A DNA stretch of 64,000 bases, taken from positions 56,001,001-56,065,000 of the forward strand of contig NC_134120.1 of NCBI RefSeq assembly GCF_040939455.1, read 5' to 3'. This stretch comes from Microcebus murinus (lineage: Eukaryota; Chordata; Mammalia; Primates; Cheirogaleidae). The translations under genes and the position numbers were made by a program. This document shows positions 45,488-56,785 of the stretch, in pieces. Numbering within the stretch: the first letter of the stretch is position 1; the number at the start of each line of letters is the position of its first letter. Under the pieces are notes generated by a model, which was given only the letters and a program-made list of their open reading frames with translations, did not search any database and was not told the origin of the DNA.

Positions 45488-46825
45488 TGGATTTGTTATT
45501 TTTAGCAAAGTAACATACGTAATTTAAGAGTCCAATATGCTTTGCCCCACCCTTCCCCAAGTCCCAATCCTATTTCCAGAGGCAACCAAATTCAAATTTT
45601 CTGTTTCTTTAAATATTGACTTCCATATTTCTAAATAACACATGTAGAATGTTCTTTCTGGACTTCTAGACGTTTGACATTCCTTAGTAACTCCCTGTGA
45701 TGAAAGTTGAGATTTCTCCCTCATAGTCTTTGCAACCACCCTCACCTAACCCACGTAGTTAGGACCCAGGTTTGACTGGGTCAGCTGTTCAGCTGACATC
45801 ATTTTAAGTATACACATGAGGTGGATTGGGCTCCAATGTTCTCGTTCCCTACAGAGACGTGGTCTCTGCACGCCTAGGGCTTTCCTCCTCTGGTTTTGCC
45901 TCCTCTCCTTTCCCACAGTCCGCGCCTCCTTCCTCCCCCAACAGTGCAGTCCACGGCCTTAACCTGTTTGTTCCTGCTTCATCCACAGCCTAGAACAGTG
46001 CCTGACTTGATATCATTACTCATTCAACACTTGCAAAGTGAGTAAAAGCTAAGAAAACAGTGCTACAATTACATATTTTTTCTTGTGCAGCTTTTTGTTT
46101 TTCCCCAAATTAATAACTGCTTCACTTTTCCATTTGCTCATCTTTTTATGTAATCCTAATTGATCCTTTCCAAAATTTCCAAAGGAGTTGTGACCCCATC
46201 TTACTCTTCTGCTTATGCTATAATCCCCCTTTACCCCATGAGCTGCCCAGTTTCCAGGGCTGTTAACAGCTGTGTACTGGGACTTCACCTCTTTGTTTAG
46301 GATTCTCTTTGCTCCTCTCCCTGCTGGGCTCCCATATCCTTTCTCCTGCCTTCCTCTCCTTGGTTTGCTCACTCATTTTAGGGGAGCACAGTCTTCCAGT
46401 AAGGCCTGCCGACAGGGTAGAGGTACTATTGTATGTCTGAACAGCTTTTATTCTAACATTTGACCTTCAGCTAGGACTGGACTTCTAGATTAAAAGTCTT
46501 CTTCCCTTAGAAATTTTAAGGCATTTCTCCATTGTATTCTAGCTTCTTGTGTTTCTATTGGGAAATCCATTGCCAATCTAATCATTTCTCTCTCTCTCTC
46601 CACAGTCTTTTGCTCTGGAATTATTTGGGATGCTTGCTTTAACTCTGGTGTTCTGAAATTTCATATTCATATGCCTTGGAGAGGTTCTTTTCATTAATTA
46701 TGCAGGGAAATCAAGCTCTTCATTTCTGGAATATTTTCTTGTATTTTTTTAAAAATAATTTAAAAAAATTTTTAAAAATAGTTTTCTCTTTTTGGATTTC
46801 CTATTAGTTGGGTATTTTGTACCTC
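45488..46825. other. Intergenic with old interspersed repeat debris
   Basis: No gene. An MIR/L2-like tail lies at about 45985-46030 ('agaacagtgcctgacttgat', 'tactcattcaac'). The stretch about 46480-46750 ('ttttaaggcatttctccatt', 'gatgcttgctttaactctgg') looks like a common mammalian repeat whose family I do not name. Confidence 0.45.
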
Positions 46826-47059
46826 TTTTTTTTCATTTTTTTAAATTTCAGGGTATTATAAGGGCACAAACATTTTGGTTACATTTTATGTCTTCGCCTC
46901 TACCTAGCGAGGGTTAGAGGCATGCCCTTCCCCTCTACAATGCTCACCATGTCCTTTAGTTGTGAGTTTACCCCTCCAACCCCCTAAACTCTGGAGAATA
47001 TTAATACCACGTGAGCACCATAGTGTTAATCAGTCAGTACCAATTTGATGGCGAGTACA

Positions 47060-47061
<2 letters not shown>
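46826..47061 (-). mobile_element. Short L1 3' end, reverse orientation
   Basis: This is the reverse complement of the same kind of L1 3' end seen at 38.0-38.25 kb (lemur-type 3' UTR): 'gggtattataagggcacaaa', 'ttgtgagtttacccctccaa', 'gagcaccatagtgttaatca'. It starts with a T-rich tail at about 46826. The right end forms one arm of an inverted repeat with 47438-47473. Confidence 0.85.
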
Positions 47062-47106
<45 letters not shown>

Positions 47107-47421
47107 AGACAGAGTCTTGCTTTGTTGCCCAGGCTAGAGTGAGTGCCGTGGCGTCAGCCTAGCTCACAGCAACCTCAAACTCCTGGCTCAAGCAATCCTC
47201 CTGCCTCAGCCTCCCAAGTAGCTGGGACTACAGGCATTCGTCACCATGCCCGGCTAATTTTTTGTATATATTAGTTGGCCAATTAATTTCTTTCTATTTA
47301 CAGTAGAGACGGGGGTCTCGCTCTTGCTCAGGCTGGTTTCGAACTCCTGACCTTGAGCAATCCCCCCGCCTCGGCCTCCCAGAGAGCTAGGATTATAGGC
47401 GTGAGCCACCGCGCCCGGCCT
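47062..47421 (-). repeat. Alu SINE with 44-base poly(T), recent
   Basis: A run of 44 T (47062-47105) is followed by a complete reverse Alu of strepsirrhine type ending 'ccaccgcgcccggcc' at 47420. The 11-bp target duplication GCGAGTACAAG lies at 47051-47061 and 47422-47432. The pure long tail and CpG-rich end suggest a young insertion. Confidence 0.95.
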
Positions 47422-47437
47422 GCGAGTACAAGTTTTT

Positions 47438-47473
47438 ACTTGCCATCAAATTGGTACTGACTGATTAACACTA
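47438..47473 (+). repeat. Inverted arm of the L1 3' end
   Basis: GCCATCAAATTGGTACTGAC plus TGATTAACACTA (47442-47473) is the exact 32-bp reverse complement of 47021-47052. Before the Alu landed, the two arms would have been separated by only about 15 bases. The pattern fits a 5' inversion made during L1 integration (twin priming). Confidence 0.85.
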
Positions 47474-50109
47474 TAACTCTATATTTTTTTATCCTTCTGC
47501 TCCTATTTTTAAATCTCTGTTCTTATACATTGGAGAACTTTCTCAATAGTATCTTTTAAGCCTTCAGTGCATTTTTCATTTTAGCTACCATACTTTTAAT
47601 TTCCATTGAACCCTTTATTTCTACCTTGTATTCTATTTGTTCCTTTCCCCCTTTAATATTAAACTGTTTGGATTTCTTGAGTATAATATTGTATATTATC
47701 TTCTGGAAGATTTTAATTGTTGTACTTTCCAAATTCTACCCGGCATTCCATTTTTGTGTATGTTTGGCTTCTGTCTTTAATATTAAAGGTACTTAAATGT
47801 GTGGTGACACTTGGTGACTCTCTAAATCTGAGAGAGGGACACCAAAGCGCTAATAGTGGGGCTTGTGCGTGGCTTTGCTGTAGGGTGATCTGGACAAGTA
47901 TCCAGAGGTTTCTTTGGGGAAAGCACAGATGTTCAGCATTCAGTATCTGAAGGTCTCTTCTCTGGGCCTGTAGTCTTTCTGGAAAAGCACCCCCATGTCC
48001 TTGATGGCCCGTGTTATGAGAAGGGTCAAGGTCCCGCTCTCTTGGTTCTTCACCTTTATTACTTTCCAAGCTGCTGCACTGGTTCGCCTCCTGCACGCTG
48101 TGTGGCCTCCCCACTATTGCTTTGCACTTGGCGTTGTACGTGCTTCCTTCTCTCCCGGCTATGAGTGCAGTTCTGCACGGGAGCAGCGCCAGGAACGGGC
48201 TTCATACCCACCGTGTGTGAGTGTGAGCGCTCTGATAACGTTGAGTCTCTTTTCTGTCCCAGTTACTTTGCTTTCTTTTGCAAATATTATTGTGACAATG
48301 ATGGATTTCCTTTGGGTCATTTGTGCTATCTTCTATTTAGTCATTTTGATAACTGTTCTGTTACTCTGCTTGGTCCCGTCTACCTGTCACTGACTGTGTG
48401 TGAAACCAAGGTTATTCTCTGTATGTGACTTCCAAGATCATTTTCATCTCTGTACAATTTATTTCTATTTCCTATTTCTTGCTGTAGAAAATTGCTTTGA
48501 ACTTTAATATCCTTTTCTTTTCATGTCATAGTACACATCTGTGTACATGCCTTTGTGTGTATCTCTGTGTGTAATTTCCTTAAGACCATGGTCTTTTTAT
48601 TGTATCTCTTATGACACACATTCATCCTCTGTCTTTTGCTTGTGTTGATTTCCTACTGCAGAAATACTTAGACCTTGTCCCTATGTGTACCCTTTTCCGA
48701 TTGACTCATCTTTGAGTATTACTCAGTGAGGTCATAGAGTTGGGAGTGAACGTGTGTTGTGACCACCTACTGACACATAATAAGCCACAGGAGACTTATG
48801 TGGAGGGGCATGTCACCTCCAGACCTATTGTTTGCTTCTGAATGTGGCTTCTGTGTGTGCAAAGGAGGGAAGCTAGTGTTTCTTAGGTGCTCTGGGTGTG
48901 TGAACACCAGCTCGCTTCTGTTGTCTCTGAATTCTGCTGCCAGCCACGTCCTTGAAGCTCTGTGGGTGATTGATTTCATTGGCTCTGTGTTGCTTGGCTG
49001 TCAATATTTCCAGAGCTGTCTCAGAGTTTTGACTCATTCTTCTTGAACTCTGGAAATAAAATACTACAAAGGTCCCATATGTCCAAATGTCAAGTGGGAG
49101 GAGACAGTGTGATTGAAGGGGATGGGCTGACCCACCAGCAACCCCAGAGCCCTGCGCCTCACCCTGCCTTCTGCCCATGGGGCCTTCCCCACAGAGAGGG
49201 AGCCGGGAGAGAGCCGTGAGCTCTGCCGAGGGCCGCTGAGCCACCTGGATTAGCTGGGAAATTTGCTCTTGGCAACTTCCAGTACAAAATAGAACTGAAA
49301 GAGAAATTGGACTCTCCTACGTACAGATCGACAGAAAGGGTTTGTGGCAGAAAGAGCCCCCGGAGGGTCATAATATGCTCCCTCTGGACCTGCCAGCTCA
49401 CTGAGGCCACTGAGTTGGGAGTGAACTGTTTTGACCATCTGCTGATGTGCAATAAGCCACTCCGCACTAGTGGCTTAATCCAGCAATTTATAGTTATCTC
49501 TCCGGTTCTGTGGATGAACCAGGTCTCCTGAGTTGCAGCTGGTAGGAGATCGAGGCTGGCGGTGGTGAACAGCAAAGACGGCTCCTGGGTGGCTGGCAGC
49601 TGAAGCTGGCTGGTGGCCTGGGCTCAGCAGGACAGGTCAGCACAGGGCCTCCTTGGCTTCCCCTCACAGCAGCTGTGCTCCCAGAGGGAGTGTCCCAGCA
49701 GCAAACATCCCCGGAGGCCCAGGGGAAGTGTAAGTCTTGTTACCACCAAACACAGAAGTTCCAAATTCCGATCCCTCCTCATTCTGTCAGCCAAGATATT
49801 GCTCAGACCAGCCCAGGTTGAAGGGGAAGGAATTAGATTCCACTTTCAGATGGAAAATGGCAAGGTTGGCTTGCAGGAGAGCATGCAGCTGCCACAGGGT
49901 GAGGTGTGGGGGCATGGAGGAAAGCAAAGGGGGCCACCTCCACCTTCTCCTCTAGCAGACGGAAGCACAGCCAGGATGTCCCTAGATGTCCCCACAGCTT
50001 TCAACCTGGCAACTGCGCTGCTAAAATTGAACAGAGGGTGGCCTGGGGAAGGGCCATTCTATCCTCAGCCTTCCAAGATCAGTGATGTTTCCATGAATGC
50101 CCCCACCCC
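47474..50109. other. Intergenic, nothing recognised
   Basis: A/T-rich at first and more GC-rich from about 49.1 kb. There are short overlapping open frames on both strands. No exon, RNA gene or clear repeat can be supported. Confidence 0.45.
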
Positions 50110-51068
50110 ATGAACGCAGAGAAGAGCCTTGCTGGGGGACCCCCAGAACCCCTCCAGGGCCGCGGGCTCTGCTCTCTGCGCGGTCCCGCCCGCACGGCTG
50201 GCCGTGCAGCCCTGGTCCCCTTCACGCCCCTCTGCCCCCGCCGCTCCGTGTTCCTTTCGCGCGGCTCCAGTGTCACTGCCCACTGGAGAGCTCCCTCTGC
50301 GAGGCTCAGGGCAGTGCCCATCTCATCGGAGCCTTTCTCCAAGCCAGCAGCCGGCGCGAGGAAGCAGGACCCTGCGAGAAGCCGCCTCCCCACGCGTGTG
50401 ACAATGGCCAGCATCTCTGGTTTGTCTTCCCGGACTTCTTTTGGAGGCTCGACCCTAGGCGTCTAGATACACGCTGGCTTCACGCTGGCTCTGCCTCTCA
50501 ACCCCCAGCCAAATTATTTCTTCTTCCTTTACAGGTGGGCCGGCCTCTCTGCCGCAGCACAAACGAGGCCCTGCTGTCCCCCGGAGGGCTTCCCGGAGGG
50601 GGCGTCTGCGCGGGCGGGGCTGGCAGGTGCGCGGCCGCCAAGCCCTTCCTGGGGCTGGACGCTGGAACGGCCGGCCAGGGCGGAAGCCCAGCCTCGGGGC
50701 CGGAGCCCCTGCAGGGAAGGGCCGGGCGTGCGGTGGCGGCGGTGGCCACAGGACAGGCCCAGCAGCGTCGCCAGAGGAGGCCGAGGCTCCGCGTGGCCCG
50801 GCCGCGGATCTCGTGTCCGGCACGGCGAGCGCTTCAGGCTCTTTCTGTCTTCACTTCCGACCGCGAGGAGGGCAGGGAAAGGGAGAGCGACGGCGAGGGG
50901 CGCGTGCTCACGCCCCACACAACGGCGAGCGCAGGAGTGTCCTCTCTATTTTGACAGGTGGGGAGACTGAGGCTGGGAGGACTAAGTGACGCTGCCGCCA
51001 CTCAGCTGATGAGTGGACCCGGGAAGTTCCTCTGCACGGGCCACGCGCGCAGCCGCCCTGGCATAGCG
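50110..51068. other. CpG-rich, promoter-like region (left half)
   Basis: CpG density is high, especially from 50540 to 50930 (for example 'gggcgtctgcgcgggcgggg' and 'gtggcggcggtggcc'). This would meet a usual CpG-island definition by eye. No TATA box or recognised first exon is seen. The open frames (285 codons on plus and several on minus) reflect low stop density in GC-rich DNA. The stretch 50945-51020 resembles a diverged MIR ('ggggagactgaggctgggag'). Confidence 0.5.
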
Positions 51069-52074
51069 GGTCTGTGCTCGGGCGGGGGTCTGTGCTCGGG
51101 CGGGGGTCTGTGCTCGGGCGGGGGTCTGTGGTCGGGCGGGGGTCTGTGCTCGGGCGGGGGCCTGTGCTCGGGCGGGGGTCTGTGCTCGGGCGGGGGCCTG
51201 TGCTAGGGCGGGGGCCTGTGGTCGGGCGGGGGCCTGTGCTCGGGCGGGGGTCTGTGGTCGGGCGGGGGTCTGTGCTCGGGCGGGGGTCTGTGCTCGCCCG
51301 GGGGTCTGTGCTCGGGCGGGGGTCTGTGCTCGGGCGGGGGTCTGTACTCGGGCGGGGGTCTGTGCTCGGGCGGGGGTCTGTGCTCGGGCGGGGGTCTGTG
51401 CTCGGGCGGGGGTCTGTGCTCAGGCGGGGGTCTGTGCTCCGGCGGGGGTCTGTGGTCGGGCGGGGGTCTGTGCTCGCCCGGGGGTCTGTGCTCGCCCCGG
51501 GGTCTGTACTCGGGCGGGGGTCTGTGCTCGCCCCGGGGTCTGTGCTCCGCCGCGGTGTGTGCTCGGGCGGGGGTCTGTGCTCGGGCGGGGGTCTGTGCTC
51601 GGGCGGGGGTCTGTGCTCCGCCGCGGTGTGTGCTCGGGCGGGGGTCTGTGGTCGGGCGGGGGTCTGTGGTCGGGCGGGGGTCTGTGGTCGGGCGGGGGTC
51701 TGTGGTCGGGCGGGGGTCTGTGGTCGGGCGGGGGTCTGTGCTAGGCCGGGGGTCTGTGGTCGGGCGGGGGTCTGTGGTCGGGCGGGGGTCTGTGGTCGGG
51801 TGGGGGTCTGTGGTCGGGCGGGGGTCTGTGGTCGGGCGGGGGTCTGTGCTAGGCCAGGGGTCTGTGCTCAGGCTGGGGTCTGTGCTCGGGCGGGGGTCTG
51901 TGGTCGGGCGGGGGTCTGTCCTCGGGCGGGGGTCTGTGCTCGGGCGGGGGTCTGTGCTCCGCCGGGGTGTGTGCTTGGGCGGGGGTCTGTGCTCGGGCGG
52001 GGGTCTGTGCTCGGGCGGGGGTCTGTGCTCCGCCGGGGTGTGTGCTTGGGCGGGGGTCTGTGCTCGGCCGCGGG
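51069..52074. repeat. G-rich minisatellite, 18-bp unit x about 55
   Basis: The unit 'ctcgggcgggggtctgtg' is repeated over about 1006 bp. Subtypes include CTC/GTC at the start and 'gcccggggg' or 'ccccgggg' variants. A 17-bp form, 'ctccgccgcggtgtgtg' or 'ctccgccggggtgtgtg', recurs at about 51546, 51615, 51956 and 52027 and shifts the phase by one base. Between about 51645 and 51845 the GTC subtype is homogenised. Each unit has a G3 and a G5 run on this strand. The 18-bp period, a multiple of 3, explains the long open frames on both strands. Confidence 0.97.
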
Positions 52075-52410
52075 CCGTCGGCGGAGGCGGCCGCTTCCCG
52101 GAGGGCAGAGGCGGGAGGCCGGCAGCCCGACTACCTACCGCGGGGCGTTCGGTGCCCTCCGTGCAAGACAGCCCTGGGAGGGCCGACACTGGCGGCTCGG
52201 GTGTTAGGTCGCTTCCTCACTGGCAAAGCCAAGGAGTAAAGGGACCCCCCTCCCCTTCTCTCCGCTGCCCACGTGGGTGGGTCACCAGCAGGGCGACCCT
52301 GGCGTCTGCGCGGAGGCCGGAGGTGGCTTGGGCGGCCACGCCGGCCGGCCCTCGGGTGTCCGCAGCTCGGCCGAGCCTGTTCCCCCTGCAAAGCACTGAG
52401 AACTGACTCA
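52075..52410. other. CpG-rich region (right half)
   Basis: CpG-dense unique sequence continues after the minisatellite to about 52380, then drops to A/T-rich DNA. No exon is recognised. Confidence 0.45.
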
Positions 52411-52870
52411 GTTCGCTGTGGTGAGTATTGGAAACCAAGCAACCCTCCCACTTACGTTCTTTCTCATCTCCAGCCATCGCGTTGGGACTTACGTGAGCAA
52501 CTTGGGAAAACGAACCCCATGAACAAGATGTCAATTTCCCTATCAATTTATTACAGAGAATTTCCTTTGGCTGATTCGGGAAAATATTAATTCATTTTTC
52601 TTCAAACTCAAAGCACATTTACTTAGGCTGTGCTGTCCAGCAAATGCAGTTTGGACTGACACCAAACAAGTTAATGAATGTTTCTTTCACATCTATATTT
52701 TTGATGGCAAATCTTGAGTTTGGCTTAAAAACATGATTAACAGCTGGAAGAGGGTTGTGAATTATATATAAACCCAGAGCCACTGAACTCACATATGGGA
52801 AAGTCATATGAAGGTGACAAGGAAAGGACACCCTAATTAACAAATTGGAAATTACTCTCAGGGCTTCCAT
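52411..52870. other. Intergenic, nothing recognised
   Basis: A/T-rich sequence with no supported gene or repeat. Confidence 0.4.
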
Positions 52871-52885
52871 GGGGGGGGGGGGGGG
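52871..52885. repeat. G15 homopolymer
   Basis: Fifteen uninterrupted G residues. Confidence 0.95.
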
Positions 52886-52993
52886 CTGGTGGTGAACTCA
52901 CCGCAGGCCACAGCTGTCTTGGGCCAGGGGTGGTGATGTGCTGAGAGTCGGGGACCAGGTGGTGCCTGGGACTGGAAAAGTCAGCCAAGCTTG

Positions 52994-53009
52994 CTTTCTT
53001 TTCTCTTTC

Positions 53010-53064
<55 letters not shown>

Positions 53065-53292
53065 CTTTCTTTTTCTCTTTCTTCTTTCTTTCCCTCATTT
53101 CTTTCTCTCTTTCTTTCTTTCCTTCTCCTCTACCTTGCTTCCTCTTCCCTTCTCCCTCTCTCTTCTTTCTTAACCTTTCTTTCCTCAATATTTCCCATCT
53201 TCCCTCCTTTCCTTCTTTCTTTCTCCTTCTTCTCTCCATCATAGCCCCTCTTCTCACTTTGCTCCCCCCTCTCCCTCTCTATTTCTTTCTTT
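52994..53292. repeat. Polypyrimidine tract with (CT)n
   Basis: About 300 bases are almost pure C/T on this strand. They include an uninterrupted (CT)n of about 45 bases at 53017-53061, followed by TTTC/TTCC-rich sequence with a few A interruptions. Confidence 0.93.
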
Positions 53293-55009
53293 AGGTTTGT
53301 TGACTAACATTCTGGTTTATGGGAGGAAAAATGTTGAACTAACAAAACCAAATCAGCCAATGAAGGCAGAAGTATGTCTATCTGCACAGCCTCAAACCCA
53401 AGGGCAAAGTGTTAATTACATATGTATTTAATAAGAGAGAGACATATGGTCCCAAAGTGCTGGAAATGCCCTTAAAATAGAGAATAGGTGATAACTTCAA
53501 GCCGATGGCCATTGGCCATCTCTGTGGATGTGAAGAGATGGCCGTGAGTGTGGCTGGCAAGCAGGAGGCTGTGAACAAGTTATCACTGGCTCAGCTCCTT
53601 GCAGTGGTGGTAAACAAGGCATGTGCGAGCCGGAGGTGCAAGCGTTTTGCATGTTTGCTAAAGAGAAAGTGTAAAGAATGAATTGAGAGGTTTTGTCACA
53701 ATCGTTCCTCTTTCCTTGGTGTGCTTTGTCACCAAAACCTGCAGAGTTACCTCCGCAACCTACATTACCGCCACGGTTGCACTTGAGGGATGGTCCGTTC
53801 CCAACCATTCGTCTTTCACCCATCCTACAAATATCTATTGAGTGCCCTTAGTTAGAAAAAATAAAACCTTATAGTTCGAAAGAAAATAAAACAGCACGAT
53901 TACGGAAGATCTCAAGGCCTTAAGAGTCATTTGGGCTAAGCCTTAAGAGTGAAGAGGATTTGAGCGAAAAAGGCTTTGCAGTAGGGGCTGCATGCGGGAA
54001 GAGTGGCTTGAGCCTCGGAATCGCATGTCCTCCCTAGGAGCCTAGGTTCCAAAACCTGTTGGAACTTAAAAGCACACCAAGCATCGATCCTCAAATTCTT
54101 ACTTAATCCTCACAACAGGCAGGAGACATCAAGGGGCATATTTCTCTACCCATATTTTTTACACGAGGACATGGAATCTCGAAGAGTTTGCATGCTCACT
54201 CCAGAAACCTATGCTAATGGTTTGACCTAGCTTCGTCCTTAGAAAAGTGTGGTCTCAGTTACTGGATTGCCCCAGTCACCCCCTCAGAGATGGAGGAGAA
54301 AGCACTGGAAGGGAAATATCTAAGAGTGAGGAAAAGATGATGCATGCCACTGCGGAAGCCTGGGGTGTCTGGAGAGAATCCAGCGAGGGAGAGGGGTCTG
54401 GCTTAGGGATCAGGAAAGTTCCCTGTGTGTGCTCCAGTTGGAGTCTTAAAGCCCAGCTGACACACAGCCCTGAACCTCCAAGTTTCCCGGGCAGCAAAGG
54501 CAAGTGGACGTCCTCACTTCCTTCCAACCTGCTCTGAAAGGGCACAAGTGACCTTTGTCTCTTATTTACCCTAGAATGGCCCTTCTCTGTGGTCTTCCGC
54601 CTAACTCGTGCTTCGGTCGTTCTTGAATAGGATATTTCAACTCTCTTGCATCATGTGTCTTGTGAAGGTTTGTAAAAAGTTTTTTGTGAAGAGGAAAACT
54701 CTGGCTTTGCCAATCATGGTTTAACTAATCACAGAATAATGTACGATATTTATAGATGGTTGAGAATATGTACATTTTGTATATTTGTAATATATTTTCC
54801 CCTCATATAATTGGGAATATACCGGCATTTTGTTTTGTAACAAACTTCAAAATCTTGCATGTGTGAACAGTTTACCATTTCAGTAGAAATATTTAGAAAA
54901 CGTAAAATACAATGCGTGCAGAGTATTTCTCTATATGGAGAGATCATAACTTATTTTTTGAAATCACCTTATTGTTTTATTTGTTTAAGGTTATTTCCAG
55001 CTTTTTGAG
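53293..55009. other. Intergenic, nothing recognised
   Basis: Mixed sequence with no supported gene. Open frames stay below about 110 codons and match nothing I know. Confidence 0.4.
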
Positions 55010-55135
55010 GTTGACAGCGCCATTAGAATTTAAGCTTCATGAGGGTAGGGATCTTGGACTGCCTTGTCTTATGTCCCCGACCTCTCGCAGCGCCTGGCTC
55101 AGGCAGATGCTGAACACTTTCTGAATTAATGAACA
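55010..55135 (+). repeat. MIR/L2-type 3' tail
   Basis: 'ttagaatttaagcttcatga', 'gggtagggatcttgg', 'cagcgcctggctcaggcaga' and 'ctgaattaatgaac' follow the well-known 3' tail shared by MIR and L2 elements. Confidence 0.65.
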
Positions 55136-55199
55136 CAGACGAGGGAGAGAGGGAGGCTGTCATGTCTCAGTAATAACACTTAAGCTGTCTGAAGGGAGG

Positions 55200-56280
55200 A
55201 ATATTTCTTATATTTTCCAGTACTTAATTTTGAATAATTTCAAACATATGAAAAAGTTGAAAAAATTCTACAATGAATAACATATACACAGCATCTAGAT
55301 TCTATTGTTAACAATTACTAACAAACACTTTATCACATCTCTGTTCATCTTTCACTTCTCCATCTATCAGTTCATCTTATGTTTTGGATGCATTTCAGAA
55401 TACATTGAAGACTTTAGTAACTAGAGCTTAATATTGGCTTAGGGCTTTGTTGTTGTTTGAATGTAAAATCTAAATTCACAAGCGCCATCAAGATATAGAA
55501 CGTTACCATCACCTGAGAAAATTCCTTTGGGCCCCTTATCTTGAATCCCTTTTCTCATCTACCCAGAGGCCACTATAGATTAATTTTGCCTGTTTTAGAA
55601 TTTCATGTACATGGAAGCATACAACATATATTTTTTCATAAAAGGCTTTTTTCCACACAGTGCAATATATTTGAGGTTCATCTATGTTTATGTGATCAGT
55701 AGTTTATCTGCTTTGTAGCATTCATTGTATGATTATACCCATTTTGTTTATCTAATTGCCTAATGATAGTCAACTGGGCTCTTAGAGACAGTTTTCTTCT
55801 TCTTTTTTTATTTTTATAACTTTTATTTATTTTTCTTTTCTTATTGCATTGTCTCAATTTGGCTATTCAAATTTTCTATTTCATCTTGTTTCATTTTTGT
55901 TAAGTTTTTTTCCAAGAAATTGTTCATTTTTTCTAAGTTGTCATTGTCTTTATATATTTATTTTCTCTCTTCTGTAGACTGAATAATTTCTACTAATCTT
56001 TCTTCAAGTTCTGACTGTTTTCTCTGTCATTTCTACTAACCTGCATTCTTTCCATTTTTAAATTTTAGAAATAATAGTTTTCATTTAAACATTTTAAGTA
56101 TAATGTTTTTGAGTTTCAAAATTTCCATTTGGATTTTTAAAAATATTTTCTATTCCTCTACTGAGAATTCCTATCCTTTTATTCATTAGAAACATTATTC
56201 ATTAAGCATAGTTATCCTAGCTGCTTTAAAATCCTTGTCAGATAATTTTAACATCTGGGTCATACCAGGGTGGTGTCAAC
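55200..56280. mobile_element. Degenerate LINE-like A/T-rich sequence
   Basis: Phrases such as 'aaaaagttgaaaaaattcta', 'cagcatctagattctattgt', and later 'gtcagataattttaacatct' match common old mammalian LINE debris. Limits, orientation and family are uncertain. Confidence 0.4.
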
Positions 56281-56381
56281 ATAAAGAAAGAAGCTGAGGT
56301 GCAAAAGTGAGAAGAGCTGCTGAGACACACTCCCCAGTTGCCTTGAGAAGTACTCCGTCAGCCTTTGTTACAAGCAGGCTT

Positions 56382-56785
56382 TTAACCACTTAGGTGCGGC
56401 ACTCACTGGCTGCGACACCTCGCCCGCAGCCGGCACTCACAGTCGCACGACAGTGTGTGCTGTGCATGGACGACGGATCTGTTTTGCTCTTGTGTGACGA
56501 GGAGAGCTTTAAAGTACTGAACGCTTGTTCTACTTCACAGGCAGCTTTACTTGTCATGTAAATCCGAATAGGTAACATATACATATGTTTTCATTACGTT
56601 ATTTTTAAATGTTCACAATTTTATTTTGATAAATGAAAAATTAGAAAAGTCATTTCAAAATTATAGACTAAAGTAGACGCTCGGCTGTGTGCCTTCATAA
56701 CACGAGTCGGCTGCAGTCGACGCTGGGCTGTGCGCGTTCACCTGTGGCTGTCCGCTGCCGTCGACGCTCGTACCCAAGTGGTTAA
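56382..56785 (+). mobile_element. piggyBac-type MITE, copy A
   Basis: A 396-bp element (56386-56781) is flanked by TTAA on both sides (56382-56385 and 56782-56785), the target site used by piggyBac transposons. Its ends are inverted repeats (CCACTTAGGT / ACCCAAGTGG). Copy B at 60.97 kb has the same sequence in the opposite direction. The internal sequence carries a minus-strand 64-codon open frame that also exists in copy B, but the two differ at many amino acids. A nonautonomous element related to those described from mouse lemur is likely. Confidence 0.85.

Noticed and set aside
50097..50954. 285-codon open frame in the CpG-rich region
   Set aside because: Stop codons are rare in GC-rich DNA. 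Several other frames on both strands are open here too, and no domain is recognised.
51074..52207. Open frames of 377 (plus) and 328 (minus) codons
   Set aside because: These are by-products of the 18-bp G-rich minisatellite. Frames change at each 17-bp unit without any selective signature.
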